A stretch of DNA of 64,000 nt, from contig JACKAW010000004.1 of NCBI GenBank assembly GCA_020634885.1, positions 248,001-312,000 on the forward strand, read 5' to 3'. A program made the position numbers and the translations under genes. The stretch is from Anaerolineales bacterium. GTDB taxonomy: Bacteria; Chloroflexota; Anaerolineae; Anaerolineales; Villigracilaceae. The notes beneath the pieces are model-generated. The model was not told where the DNA came from and made no database searches. It worked only from the letters and a program-made list of their open reading frames with translations. Shown one piece after another: positions 41,856 through 49,955 of this stretch. Position 1 is the stretch's first letter; every line of letters begins with the position of its first letter.

Positions 41856-43079
41856 CTACTGGCAAGTAAAGGCTCCTGTGGGCGGGCTTATGGCAATATC
41901 CCAATTCTTTTGAAACTCCTGAATATACAAGGCGGCGATTTCGGGGTTGTCAATAATTATTACATTCTCTTCATTGTTTTCATCTGCATTGGCGGAGAAA
42001 TTCAAAGAGCCGGTGACTACGATGCTGTCGTCTATGATGATCACCTTGTCGTGTAGAAAACTGGAGTTGCCATCCTGTCTTACCGATAACCCTGCGCACC
42101 ACAAGGTTTTTAATTGAGAGTAAGTGTAATTACTCCCAAATGTTTCAAATAAACCTTGCACATCCACGCCTGCCTGGGCGCGCGCGATCATGGCTTGAGC
42201 CATTGAACTTTCTGTGAAGCTAAACGATAAAAAACGAATGCTGGTTTGCGCGTCGTTCAATAGGGCAACCAGATTACTTACTGCCCCGTCTTCGGGAGAA
42301 AAAATAACTTGAACGGGGGTTCCGTTTAAGATTGCCCATTGGTTATTCATGGTGGAGGGAGCGCGTCTGCCAAATTGCCCTGCCCAAAATTCCTCCCATT
42401 CACGTTCGTAAATTTCCGCAATTTCCGGTGAGCGAATCACGATCACATTATTATTTTGCGTGTAAATTCCATTGACAGTGATGTTCGTTGAGCCTGTCCA
42501 TGTTATTTGACGGTCGAATATCCAGAATTTGTTGTGCATTAATGCAGTTCGCGCATCATCCCGGACTTCGATCCCGCCAGCCATCAGACGGGTGAACTGC
42601 CCCCGATTTTCGTTGCCATCTATATCCAACCCGTTTTCGTCATCGGTGACCCAGCGTACATCTACGCCGCGAGCTTTGGCTGCGATCAAGGCATCTGCCA
42701 CACGCGGAAGGTTGAATTCAAATGAGGCGATGTGAATGCTTGTCTGGGCATTGTTGATGAATTGAATTAGCTTTTCTTCAATGGAACCTGCAGGATTATT
42801 GGGGTCGTTAATGATCCATGGGTCTGTAAAGTAGACTTCCCACCAGGAATTTGTGGGAATTGGCGCTTCTGTGAAGATTACGGGTTGTTCAAATGTTGGA
42901 ACTTCGGTTTCAGGAAGAATGATCTGCGGTGTTTCTGTCACTGGGATGATGAAGGGCGCGGGGGTCTCGCTTGCGTAAAATGGGATTTGCGTTACAGGCA
43001 GGTAGGCAGGTTCGGTATCCAACGGAGTACAAGAAACAAGAAAAGCAAGGGCAAGGGTGAATACAGCGATCTTTTTCAT
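41856..43079 (-). CDS. Phospholipase D-like lipoprotein with two HKD motifs
   Basis: The 407-residue protein has a lipoprotein signal (lipobox LVSC, Cys17), a Thr/Pro/Glu-rich spacer (about 20-75), and two PLD half-domains. The catalytic motifs are MHNKFWIFDRQITWTGSTN and LHDKVIIIDDSIVVTGSLN, both complete HxKxxxxD. It should act outside the membrane as a phosphodiesterase on lipid or nucleic acid; the extracellular location makes a lipid or external DNA plausible. It lies 63 nt before the ICMT-like start on the same strand. Confidence 0.9.
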   Translation of the reverse strand: MKKIAVFTLALAFLVSCTPLDTEPAYLPVTQIPFYASETPAPFIIPVTETPQIILPETEVPTFEQPVIFTEAPIPTNSWWEVYFTDPWIINDPNNPAGSIEEKLIQFINNAQTSIHIASFEFNLPRVADALIAAKARGVDVRWVTDDENGLDIDGNENRGQFTRLMAGGIEVRDDARTALMHNKFWIFDRQITWTGSTNITVNGIYTQNNNVIVIRSPEIAEIYEREWEEFWAGQFGRRAPSTMNNQWAILNGTPVQVIFSPEDGAVSNLVALLNDAQTSIRFLSFSFTESSMAQAMIARAQAGVDVQGLFETFGSNYTYSQLKTLWCAGLSVRQDGNSSFLHDKVIIIDDSIVVTGSLNFSANADENNEENVIIIDNPEIAALYIQEFQKNWDIAISPPTGAFTCQ

Positions 43080-43105
43080 TGAGAGGTCACATCCGTAAAT
43101 AAAAT

Positions 43106-43145
43106 GACAGCCGCCTTATTGTAATGGAAAGCGGCTGTCTTTTGA
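43106..43145 (-). terminator. Terminator of fabD
   Basis: GACAGCCGC (43106-43114) and GCGGCTGTC (43131-43139), with A/T-rich sequence on both sides, located 40 nt past the fabD stop. The loop is 16 nt, and ATTTTATTT follows on the minus strand. Confidence 0.7.
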
Positions 43146-43185
43146 TTGGGCTTGCTTTTAATACTGCGGAATGTATCTGCTTGTT

Positions 43186-44127
43186 TTACTCCAACGCTGA
43201 AAAGTCTTGAGGATTGCCCAGCGGAAAGTTGGAGGCATCTGATGCAATGCGTTTAACCAGTCCGCCAAGTACTGTGCCGGTTCCGGCTTCTACAAAAGTA
43301 TTAATACCCATGCCGCTCATGGCTTTGATGCTGTCCGTCCATTTGACGCGGGATTGCATTTGCGCTTTGATGTCATTGCGGGCGTCTTCGGCAGTTTTTA
43401 GAAGCGAAGCATGGACATTGCCAACTACCGGAATTTTCGGGTCGATCATGGCGGCGGAGTCTACGGCTTGATTCCATTCCTCTTGAATGGATGCCATTAG
43501 GGGGGAGTGTGCAGCAATGGAAACGGCAAGCGGTAAAGCGCGTTTTGCGCCAGCGGCTTTTGCGCCCGCCATGGCGCGTTCTACGGCGGCTTTAGCGCCA
43601 GAAATGACAACCTGCCCGGGGCAATTATCATTGGCAACTTGAACGATTTCGCCTGTTGCGCTGGCTTCGGCACAGACTTTGTCGAGGGTGGGGATATCCA
43701 CGCCCAGGATGGCTGCCATGCCGCCGGGAGCGATTTCGCCAGCGCGCTTCATTAACTCGCCGCGTTTTCGAACAAGGCGCAAGCCATCTTCAAATGAGAG
43801 CGCACCAGCAGCAGCCAGAGCCGATAACTCGCCAAGAGAATGCCCGGCAACAGCAGCAGGCACATAGTCAGGGTGGAGGCGGGTAAAGGTTCGGTAGGAG
43901 GCGATTGAATGAAGGAAGAGTGCCGGCTGGGTATTGACCGTATCATTTAAGTCGGTGTCTGGTCCATTCCACATAATTTCAGAAAGGGCGAAGCCAAGGA
44001 TTGCATCTGCTTTGGCGTAGGTTTCACGGGCAATAGCCTGTTCTTCAGTAAGGGCTTTGCCCATGCCAACGGTTTGCGAGCCTTGCCCCGGGAAAATAAA
44101 AGCAGTGGCAATTGGATTTAATTTCAT
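43186..44127 (-). CDS. fabD: Malonyl-CoA:ACP transacylase FabD
   Basis: The 313-residue enzyme transfers malonyl groups from CoA to acyl carrier protein for fatty acid synthesis. It shows FIFPGQGSQTVGMG at the N-terminus, the nucleophile Ser in AGHSLGELSALAAAG, Arg in LVRKRGELM, and the catalytic His in IAAHSPLM. The length is typical. It stands alone, with no other fab genes in the window. Confidence 0.94.
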   Translation of the reverse strand: MKLNPIATAFIFPGQGSQTVGMGKALTEEQAIARETYAKADAILGFALSEIMWNGPDTDLNDTVNTQPALFLHSIASYRTFTRLHPDYVPAAVAGHSLGELSALAAAGALSFEDGLRLVRKRGELMKRAGEIAPGGMAAILGVDIPTLDKVCAEASATGEIVQVANDNCPGQVVISGAKAAVERAMAGAKAAGAKRALPLAVSIAAHSPLMASIQEEWNQAVDSAAMIDPKIPVVGNVHASLLKTAEDARNDIKAQMQSRVKWTDSIKAMSGMGINTFVEAGTGTVLGGLVKRIASDASNFPLGNPQDFSALE

Positions 44128-44288
44128 GAAGTTCTCCTCAATTTCTTTACAATTTTCTTAGTCTGACCGATTAAACACAGTATTCCTCACTTGGTCACGA
44201 TGGATTGGGAGTAAAATTTATCATTACATCACAGCAATGACGTTTTTTTCGTTTCTAAAAGATTACAAACTGAATTGAGGAATAAATC

Positions 44289-47288
44289 ATGCCCGAAGTT
44301 TTTGTTTCGTACTCGCGTCGCAATAAGGCTTTTACTGAAAAATTTGTAAAAGAGCTTGGAACCCAGGGGTACTCGGATGAAGATATTTGGATCGATTGGC
44401 AGGATATTCCACCTTCTTCAAAGTGGGAGGAGGAAATTCGCAAGGGGATCGAAAACTCAAATGCTGTGGTTTTTATTCTCAGTCCTGATTGGGTCATCTC
44501 AAATGAGTGCGCCAAGGAACTACAAATTGCGGTTGAATATAAAAAACGACTTTTCCCTATTATTCATCAAAATATTGATCCCAATAAGACTCCGGCAGAT
44601 CTTGCTTCATTAAATTGGATCTTCTTCCGTGAGGAGGATAATTTTGATGGGGCAATGCAAAAGCTGCTTAGCGCCGTCAATACAGACCTCGATTGGGTGA
44701 AGTTTCATACGGTGCTTTTGAGGCGTGCAAATGAATGGCTGGGGCGTGAAAAAGACGCCAGTTTTTTATTAAGAGGCAGTGAGTTAAGAGATGCTGAATT
44801 ATGGCTCTCAAAATCTTCTGAAGATAAAAGCCCCCAGCCGACGGCAAGTCAAAAGGAATATATCTTTGCCAGCGGGCAGGATGAAAGCAAACGCCAGCGA
44901 AACAGGTTGATAGGGGTTAGCCTTGCTCTTGTTGTATCAGTGCTTTTGGCGATCTCTGCGATCATCGCGGGTATACAGGCAATGAAAGAAAGCCAGCAGG
45001 CGCTTGCCAGCCGATTGGCGGCCCAATCCATCACTTATTTGGATACACAACCTGCGTTATCGCTGCTTCTCAGCCTTGAATCGAACTATATCAATGACAC
45101 GCTTGGCGAAGCCGATTCGGAAGAATTTGGCAGCCTTGTAACAAGTATGAATAGCATTTCACGGCTGGAAACGTATTTGCGCGGGCATGATGGAGATGTA
45201 CGCGCTTCGGCATTTAGCCCTGATGGGAACTGGTTGGCCACAACGGGGAATGCTTCCAATAACGAGGGTTATGTTCTTTTGTGGGATATGAGTGTGGACT
45301 ATGAACCCAAGCCTTTTCAAAAATTCATTGGCGGAAGCAGCCGCTTGCTTGGCGTAGACTTTAATGCAGATAGCACCCGTTTTGCGGCGGCTGGGGATGA
45401 GAAGACAATTTTTATTTTTGAGACCAGTCATTGTTGTTCCCCGATCAAACAATGGGAAGTGGACGAGCGTGTCCGCGCTTTATCGTATGTTCAAATTGGA
45501 GGCAAGGAATATATTGCGGTTGCAGGCGGGCAGGAGATCACTTTTTGGGATGCTTCCACCGGCAGGCAGAATCACCGTTATACCTTGTCTCTTCCTGTTG
45601 AAGATGGATCTATTCGCTTACTAAGCCTTGCTTATTCTGCCAGGAAGAATTTAATTGCTGCCGGGAGTGATGATGGCAATATTACTGTTTGGAATTTAAA
45701 AAGCGGTGAAGTTAAGTTCCACGTTTGCGGTTTTAACGACCCGCTCTATAAAGATACGCAGCCTTGTATCGTATCGGGTGAAGGGCTTACCGATATTCGC
45801 GGACTGACCTTTAATGCGGATGGAACCTTGCTTGCATCAGGCGGTTCAGATCAATACGTCTGGTTGTGGGATACAGCCACAGGAGAACTTCTCGCACGGT
45901 CTGTAGATGGAAAAGAAGGCGGACATATCAATGTAGTTTCCGATGTGGCGTTCAATAAAGCCACTGGTGAGATCGTTTCGGTAAGTTGGGATAACACGGT
46001 GAAGTTATGGAAACCTTTGAAGGAGGATGGCATTTGGTCCATTCAACTTGTGGACACACTTGCCGGGCATGCCAATTCCATTTGGACTTCGTCCATCAGC
46101 CCGGATGGGACATGGCTTGCAACTGGCAGTTCAGATAAAACCGTGATCCTATGGGATATGGATCAAGTCAGCCAGATTGGTGATACGGTCGCTTATATGG
46201 CTGGTGATGTTTGGGCGTTGGCGGTTTCACCAGATTACAAGCTGTTCTCCGCCGGAGATTTGAATGGGAACATTCGTACCTGGCAATTCGATGGCAGTAC
46301 TTTAAGTAACCCAAGAACCATTGTTCATTCGGGAGGCGTACTTTCTCTTGCTTATAGCCATAATGGAGAATGGCTCGCCTCTTCTGGGTACACCGATAAT
46401 GCCATTCGTATATGGGACGCGAAGACAGGCGAGGAACTTTGGAGTATCGAGAATGCTCACGATAACGAAATTTGGTCCATTGCCTTCAGCCCGGATGATC
46501 GTTTGATCGCCTCTGCGAGTTTTGACCAAACTGTAAAGATCTGGGATACCGAGACAAAGTCTATGGTTGGCGTGGCGCTTAACCATGAAGTTGAAGTTTA
46601 CAACGTGATATTTGCAAACCAAGGGAAGGAAGTACTTGTTGCGGGGTATTCGCCCAATATTTTGCGCTGGGATATTACAGGACTTACTGCAGAAACAGTG
46701 CCGACAGCGGTTTCTGGTCACGCAGCGGCTGTCAACTTGCTGGCTTCCAATTCCAAATATCCCAACTTGTTCGCATCTACCAGCGATGATAAAACGATAT
46801 TACTTTGGAATGTAGATAACGAAGAACACACACCGCCTGTACTAGGTATGAATGAAAGCATGGAGGCAGTTGCCTTCCGCCCAGGTGGTGACTGGATGGC
46901 AAGCGCAACCAACAACAATACTGTAGTGCTCTGGCAGCTCGATGCCGAACGCTGCTCTAAAAACTGGAACGCAGAGACCTGCCAACCGCAATGGATTGGC
47001 GCTCCGTTAACCGGCAGCGAAAGCGCGGTGGACAATGTGGTTTTCCTCTCTGATTCAAAGCTTGTTTCTTCAAGCTCAAACGGGCAGATCATTTTATGGA
47101 ACCTGGATAAGACGGTCTGGTACGATCAAGCCTGTCGTGTAGTCAACCGTACTCTTACCGACACTGAATATAGTCAACACATTGAGGGGAAGATCAATAG
47201 AACTCTGCTTGGCGCACTAAAATGGATCAACAATAATTTTAGGAATACCCCGGACCAAGTTGTGCCTGAGTGCGTGAGGAGTAAATAA
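44289..47288 (+). CDS. TIR domain - membrane helix - 14 x WD40 protein
   Basis: 999 residues: a TIR domain (1-about 135) beginning VFVSYSRRNKAF, with IWIDWQDIPPSSKWEEEI and the putative NADase glutamate E77 in SNECAKEL. A conserved-looking linker (WVKFHTVLLRRANEWLGREK to about 205) follows, then one membrane helix (about 207-229), then about fourteen WD40 repeats, enough for two seven-bladed propellers. The WD part has many SPDG...LWD units. TIR domains often cleave NAD+, and WD40 propellers sense or bind partners; here the propellers would be outside the membrane if the TIR is inside. GAGGAA precedes the ATG. No defence partner gene is adjacent. Confidence 0.9.
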   Translation: MPEVFVSYSRRNKAFTEKFVKELGTQGYSDEDIWIDWQDIPPSSKWEEEIRKGIENSNAVVFILSPDWVISNECAKELQIAVEYKKRLFPIIHQNIDPNKTPADLASLNWIFFREEDNFDGAMQKLLSAVNTDLDWVKFHTVLLRRANEWLGREKDASFLLRGSELRDAELWLSKSSEDKSPQPTASQKEYIFASGQDESKRQRNRLIGVSLALVVSVLLAISAIIAGIQAMKESQQALASRLAAQSITYLDTQPALSLLLSLESNYINDTLGEADSEEFGSLVTSMNSISRLETYLRGHDGDVRASAFSPDGNWLATTGNASNNEGYVLLWDMSVDYEPKPFQKFIGGSSRLLGVDFNADSTRFAAAGDEKTIFIFETSHCCSPIKQWEVDERVRALSYVQIGGKEYIAVAGGQEITFWDASTGRQNHRYTLSLPVEDGSIRLLSLAYSARKNLIAAGSDDGNITVWNLKSGEVKFHVCGFNDPLYKDTQPCIVSGEGLTDIRGLTFNADGTLLASGGSDQYVWLWDTATGELLARSVDGKEGGHINVVSDVAFNKATGEIVSVSWDNTVKLWKPLKEDGIWSIQLVDTLAGHANSIWTSSISPDGTWLATGSSDKTVILWDMDQVSQIGDTVAYMAGDVWALAVSPDYKLFSAGDLNGNIRTWQFDGSTLSNPRTIVHSGGVLSLAYSHNGEWLASSGYTDNAIRIWDAKTGEELWSIENAHDNEIWSIAFSPDDRLIASASFDQTVKIWDTETKSMVGVALNHEVEVYNVIFANQGKEVLVAGYSPNILRWDITGLTAETVPTAVSGHAAAVNLLASNSKYPNLFASTSDDKTILLWNVDNEEHTPPVLGMNESMEAVAFRPGGDWMASATNNNTVVLWQLDAERCSKNWNAETCQPQWIGAPLTGSESAVDNVVFLSDSKLVSSSSNGQIILWNLDKTVWYDQACRVVNRTLTDTEYSQHIEGKINRTLLGALKWINNNFRNTPDQVVPECVRSK

Positions 47289-47304
47289 CCTTTTACGGTG
47301 TTAA

Positions 47305-47344
47305 AAACAAACAGGTCGTGTTGTTCACGACCTGTTTGTTTTTT
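47305..47344. terminator. Bidirectional terminator
   Basis: AAACAAACAGGTCGTG / CACGACCTGTTTGTTT with a 5-nt loop and T run, between the convergent TIR-WD40 and rpmF genes. Confidence 0.92.
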
Positions 47345-47543
47345 ATTCGCTGGATTTCTTTTCTTTTTTAACCTGGATAACTTCGCGTCCCTTGAAGTAA
47401 CCGCAGTTCGGGCAAACGAGGTGCGGGAGGCGCTTGTTACCGCAGTTGGAACAAGTGACGATGTTCGCAGCCGTCAAAGCGTCCTGCGAGCGGCGGCGGT
47501 CACGGCGTCCCTTTGAGTGTTTGCGCTTGGGATGTGGGGTCAT
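47343..47543 (-). CDS. rpmF: 50S ribosomal protein L32
   Basis: The 66-residue basic protein has the L32 start TPHPKRKHSKGRRDRRRS and a zinc-ribbon Cys pair of pairs, CSNC and CPNC. The start at 47543 has AGGAGA 7 nt upstream; the open frame to 47564 would add seven residues and is less likely. It is transcribed from TTGACG-17-TATAAT (see 47619-47666) with a hairpin in its leader. Confidence 0.95.
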   Translation of the reverse strand: MTPHPKRKHSKGRRDRRRSQDALTAANIVTCSNCGNKRLPHLVCPNCGYFKGREVIQVKKEKKSSE

Positions 47544-47568
47544 GAAACGTTCTCCTTTATACATACAT

Positions 47569-47591
47569 CAGACGGGCAAGCTGCCCGTCTG
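47569..47591 (-). other. Hairpin in the rpmF leader
   Basis: Perfect 10-bp stem CAGACGGGCA / TGCCCGTCTG with a 3-nt loop, in the untranslated leader of L32, 14 nt before its ribosome site. It might take part in control of L32 synthesis. Confidence 0.6.
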
Positions 47592-47618
47592 GATTGGTTT
47601 TTTATACGAAGCCCGCTG

Positions 47619-47666
47619 ATTATATATGGGGGTAGCGGTGACGTCAAGGCGAATTCGATGTAAAAT
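47619..47666. promoter_or_regulatory. Symmetric divergent promoter pair around TGACGTCA (rpmF / PP2C gene)
   Basis: Plus strand: GTGACG (47638-47643), 17 bp, TAAAAT (47661-47666), then ATG after 6 nt. Minus strand: TTGACG (47647-47642), 17 bp, TATAAT (47624-47619) toward rpmF. The two -35 boxes overlap in the palindrome TGACGTCA (47639-47646), and the -10 boxes are equidistant from its centre. Confidence 0.75.
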
Positions 47667-47672
47667 CGGCGT

Positions 47673-48380
47673 ATGGAAATTCAGATCGCTGTAGCCAAAA
47701 TCAACAAATACGCGGTTTCTGAGAGCGGAGATACGCTTGAAGTGATCGAAAGACCCACTGGCGGGCTTTCTGTTGTCCTTGCCGACGGGCAAACCAGCGG
47801 ACGCGGCGCTAAAGCCGTCTCTATGATGGTGGTTCGCAAAGTGATCAGCCTCATTGCAGAGGGCGTCCGCGACGGTGCCGCCGCCCGTGCCGCCTCAGAT
47901 GCACTCTTTGCCGAACGCGCCGGAAAAGTAACCTGCACCCTCAATATCGCTTCGGTGGATATGCTTAGCAAAACCATCGTACTCGCCCGCAACAACCCCG
48001 CCACTATGTACATTTGCCGGGGTGAAAAGATCGAAGAACATGCCGAAGAAAGCGTTTCACTTGGCACTTCCCGCAATGTGCGTCCGGTTATCACTGAACT
48101 GACCATTGAAGCGGGGCTCACCATTGTGATTTTTTCAGATGGAATCAGCCATGCAGGTAAACGGCGTGGAACCCCCATGGAAATTCGCCAGATCATCCAA
48201 TCGGTACTTGAAGAGCAAGACCCCGCTCCGCAGCAGCTTGCCGATACCCTCCTCAACGAAGCCGTTCGTTTAGATGATAACCGACCCGCAGATGACATCA
48301 GCGTGCTTGTCCTGCGCGTTTCACCCCGCATCGGCGATGATGTCCGCCGAATGAACGTCCGCCTGCCTATCAATGCGTAG
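47673..48380 (+). CDS. SpoIIE/PP2C-type protein phosphatase
   Basis: The 235-residue stand-alone phosphatase domain of the SpoIIE/RsbU kind has metal-binding Asp residues in VVLADGQTSGRG, IFSDGISHAG and NRPADDISVLVL. No sensor domain is attached, as in RsbX-like enzymes. The substrate is probably a phospho-Ser/Thr regulator, identity unknown. The -10 box ends 6 nt before the ATG and no ribosome site fits, so the mRNA should be leaderless. It overlaps the next gene by 8 nt. Confidence 0.85.
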   Translation: MEIQIAVAKINKYAVSESGDTLEVIERPTGGLSVVLADGQTSGRGAKAVSMMVVRKVISLIAEGVRDGAAARAASDALFAERAGKVTCTLNIASVDMLSKTIVLARNNPATMYICRGEKIEEHAEESVSLGTSRNVRPVITELTIEAGLTIVIFSDGISHAGKRRGTPMEIRQIIQSVLEEQDPAPQQLADTLLNEAVRLDDNRPADDISVLVLRVSPRIGDDVRRMNVRLPINA

Positions 48381-49431
48381 AAAAAAAAGCGCCATTAAAA
48401 ACAATCGTATGCGGCAAATTCAAGCGGCGCTGCGCGATACGAACATCCTGCTAAGAGAATTTCGCGCACCGCTTTTTTGGTTTTCTTTTGCCATTCTTGG
48501 CGGAGGATTTTTATACGAGTACCTTGCAAGGCAATACAACGAACCAATCGGAAGTTTAATAGAGGCGATCTACATCGTCTTAACGATCACATTTCTTCAA
48601 CCGCCCAACCGTGATTTTCCAAGTCACCTATTTCTTCAATTATTTCACTTCATCATGCCTGTCATTGGGTTGATCGTTCTAGCGCAAGGGCTGGCAGATT
48701 TTGGCAGTTTGTTCTTCAATCGAAAATCTCGTAACAAGGAATGGGAAATGGCAGTAGCATCTACATTGCAAAACCATGTTGTACTTGTTGGCTTGGGACA
48801 CCTTGGCTATCGGGTGGCGTTAAAACTCCACGAAATAGGCGAACCGCTGGCTGTGATCGAATTCAACACAGATGCAGATGCGGTGACCATCATCAAAAAG
48901 ATCGGCGTTCCTGTTATTCATGATGATGCAACCCGCCCAACCATCCTCGAATCTGCAAATATAAAAAAAGCCCGCGCCATTGTCCTCGCAACCCAAAACG
49001 ACGCATTGAATTTACAGGTTGCGCTCAAGGCACGCACGCTCAACCCTGATATTCAAGTGGTGATCCGCATCTTCGATGACGATTTTGCCCATGCCCTTCA
49101 CGACCAATTCGGTTTTATTGCATTAAGCGCCACCGAAATGGCAGCGCCGGTCTTTGCCGCCGCCGCTTCCGGGTCGGATATAACCCACCCCATTTCGGTT
49201 GAAGGACAGTTGCTTAGCCTTGCACGTTTAACCATCTCGGCAAATGCGCCTTTTTCAAATAAAACCGTCGGGTATCTTGAAGATAATTATCATCTCAGCA
49301 TTGTTCTTCATCGACGAGATGGAAGCTCTGAAATGCACCCAAAGGATGTTACGCCTTTACAGAAAGGCGATGTGATCGCCATCCTCGGCGGACCTGAACA
49401 ATTAAATCGCATCCTCCAAGACAATGGCTGA
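48373..49431 (+). CDS. Potassium-channel-like membrane protein with TrkA-N/TrkA-C (RCK) domains
   Basis: 352 residues: N-terminal membrane part with two main helices and a pore-like segment (about 28-115), then an RCK Rossmann domain (VVLVGLGHLGYRVALKL from about 137, VIHDDATRPTILESANIKKARAIVLAT) and a C-terminal TrkA-C domain (about 270-350). The layout is that of two-helix K+ channels, but the pore segment reads YIVLTITFLQPPNRDFP with no TVGYG filter, so K+ selectivity is doubtful. It overlaps its neighbours by 8 nt on both sides, in an operon with a phosphatase and a P-loop protein. Confidence 0.82.
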   Translation: MRRKKSAIKNNRMRQIQAALRDTNILLREFRAPLFWFSFAILGGGFLYEYLARQYNEPIGSLIEAIYIVLTITFLQPPNRDFPSHLFLQLFHFIMPVIGLIVLAQGLADFGSLFFNRKSRNKEWEMAVASTLQNHVVLVGLGHLGYRVALKLHEIGEPLAVIEFNTDADAVTIIKKIGVPVIHDDATRPTILESANIKKARAIVLATQNDALNLQVALKARTLNPDIQVVIRIFDDDFAHALHDQFGFIALSATEMAAPVFAAAASGSDITHPISVEGQLLSLARLTISANAPFSNKTVGYLEDNYHLSIVLHRRDGSSEMHPKDVTPLQKGDVIAILGGPEQLNRILQDNG

Positions 49432-49786
49432 TACCACTGCGTTACCTTTGGTTGGGGTTGTCGGTCCGTGCGGGGCGGGAAAATCCACACTGATTCGCGG
49501 GTTGGAAGGTCGCGGCTATCGTTGCAAGCATATTGCGCAGGAACACTCCTTTGCCCAGCAAATGTGGAAGATCATCGCAAAACCCGAAGTTCTCATCTAC
49601 CTCGAATGCAATTTTGAAAACTCCACCAGCCGCCGAAAATTAAACTGGCAGCCCGCCGACCACGAAGAGCAGCTTCGCCGCCTTGCTCACGCCCGCGCAA
49701 ATGCCGATATTATTATTGATACAAACACGTTGAACGAGGCGGGAGTCCTCGCCCAAGCCTTAAACGACTTGAACAGCCTTGCCTGA
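49424..49786 (+). CDS. Small P-loop protein
   Basis: A 120-residue protein with Walker A VVGPCGAGKST near the N-terminus and an Asp/Glu-rich middle (VLIYLECNFEN). The C-terminal half NADIIIDTNTLNEAGV resembles the end of nucleoside/adenylylsulfate kinase folds. It is shorter than typical P-loop kinases and may be a minimal or degenerate member. It overlaps the channel-like gene by 8 nt. Confidence 0.7.
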   Translation: MADTTALPLVGVVGPCGAGKSTLIRGLEGRGYRCKHIAQEHSFAQQMWKIIAKPEVLIYLECNFENSTSRRKLNWQPADHEEQLRRLAHARANADIIIDTNTLNEAGVLAQALNDLNSLA

Positions 49787-49896
49787 CCCCAAGCCTTGCC
49801 CCGCTTCAGTGTGGATTTAGGCTTGATCTGTCCGCCCAAGCCTTTCACAAGTCTGATGCGATTCTTCCAGCAATCCCCAATTTTTTTTATCGGGAG

Positions 49897-49928
49897 TATA
49901 ATGTCGTCCGCGCCAGCCATAGGCTGGC
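49897..49928 (+). promoter_or_regulatory. secD promoter -10 and 5'-end hairpin
   Basis: TATAAT (49897-49902) without a clear -35. The predicted transcript starts about 49909, right at a perfect hairpin GCCAGCC-ata-GGCTGGC (49912-49928), so the secDF mRNA may begin with a stem-loop. Confidence 0.5.
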
Positions 49929-49955
49929 ATTTTCGTGGATGGAGATATTTATCGC

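Noticed and set aside
44289..47288. Part of a Thoeris or other known TIR defence operon
   Set aside because: Flanking genes are fabD and rpmF; no SIR2/SLOG effector or partner gene is present.
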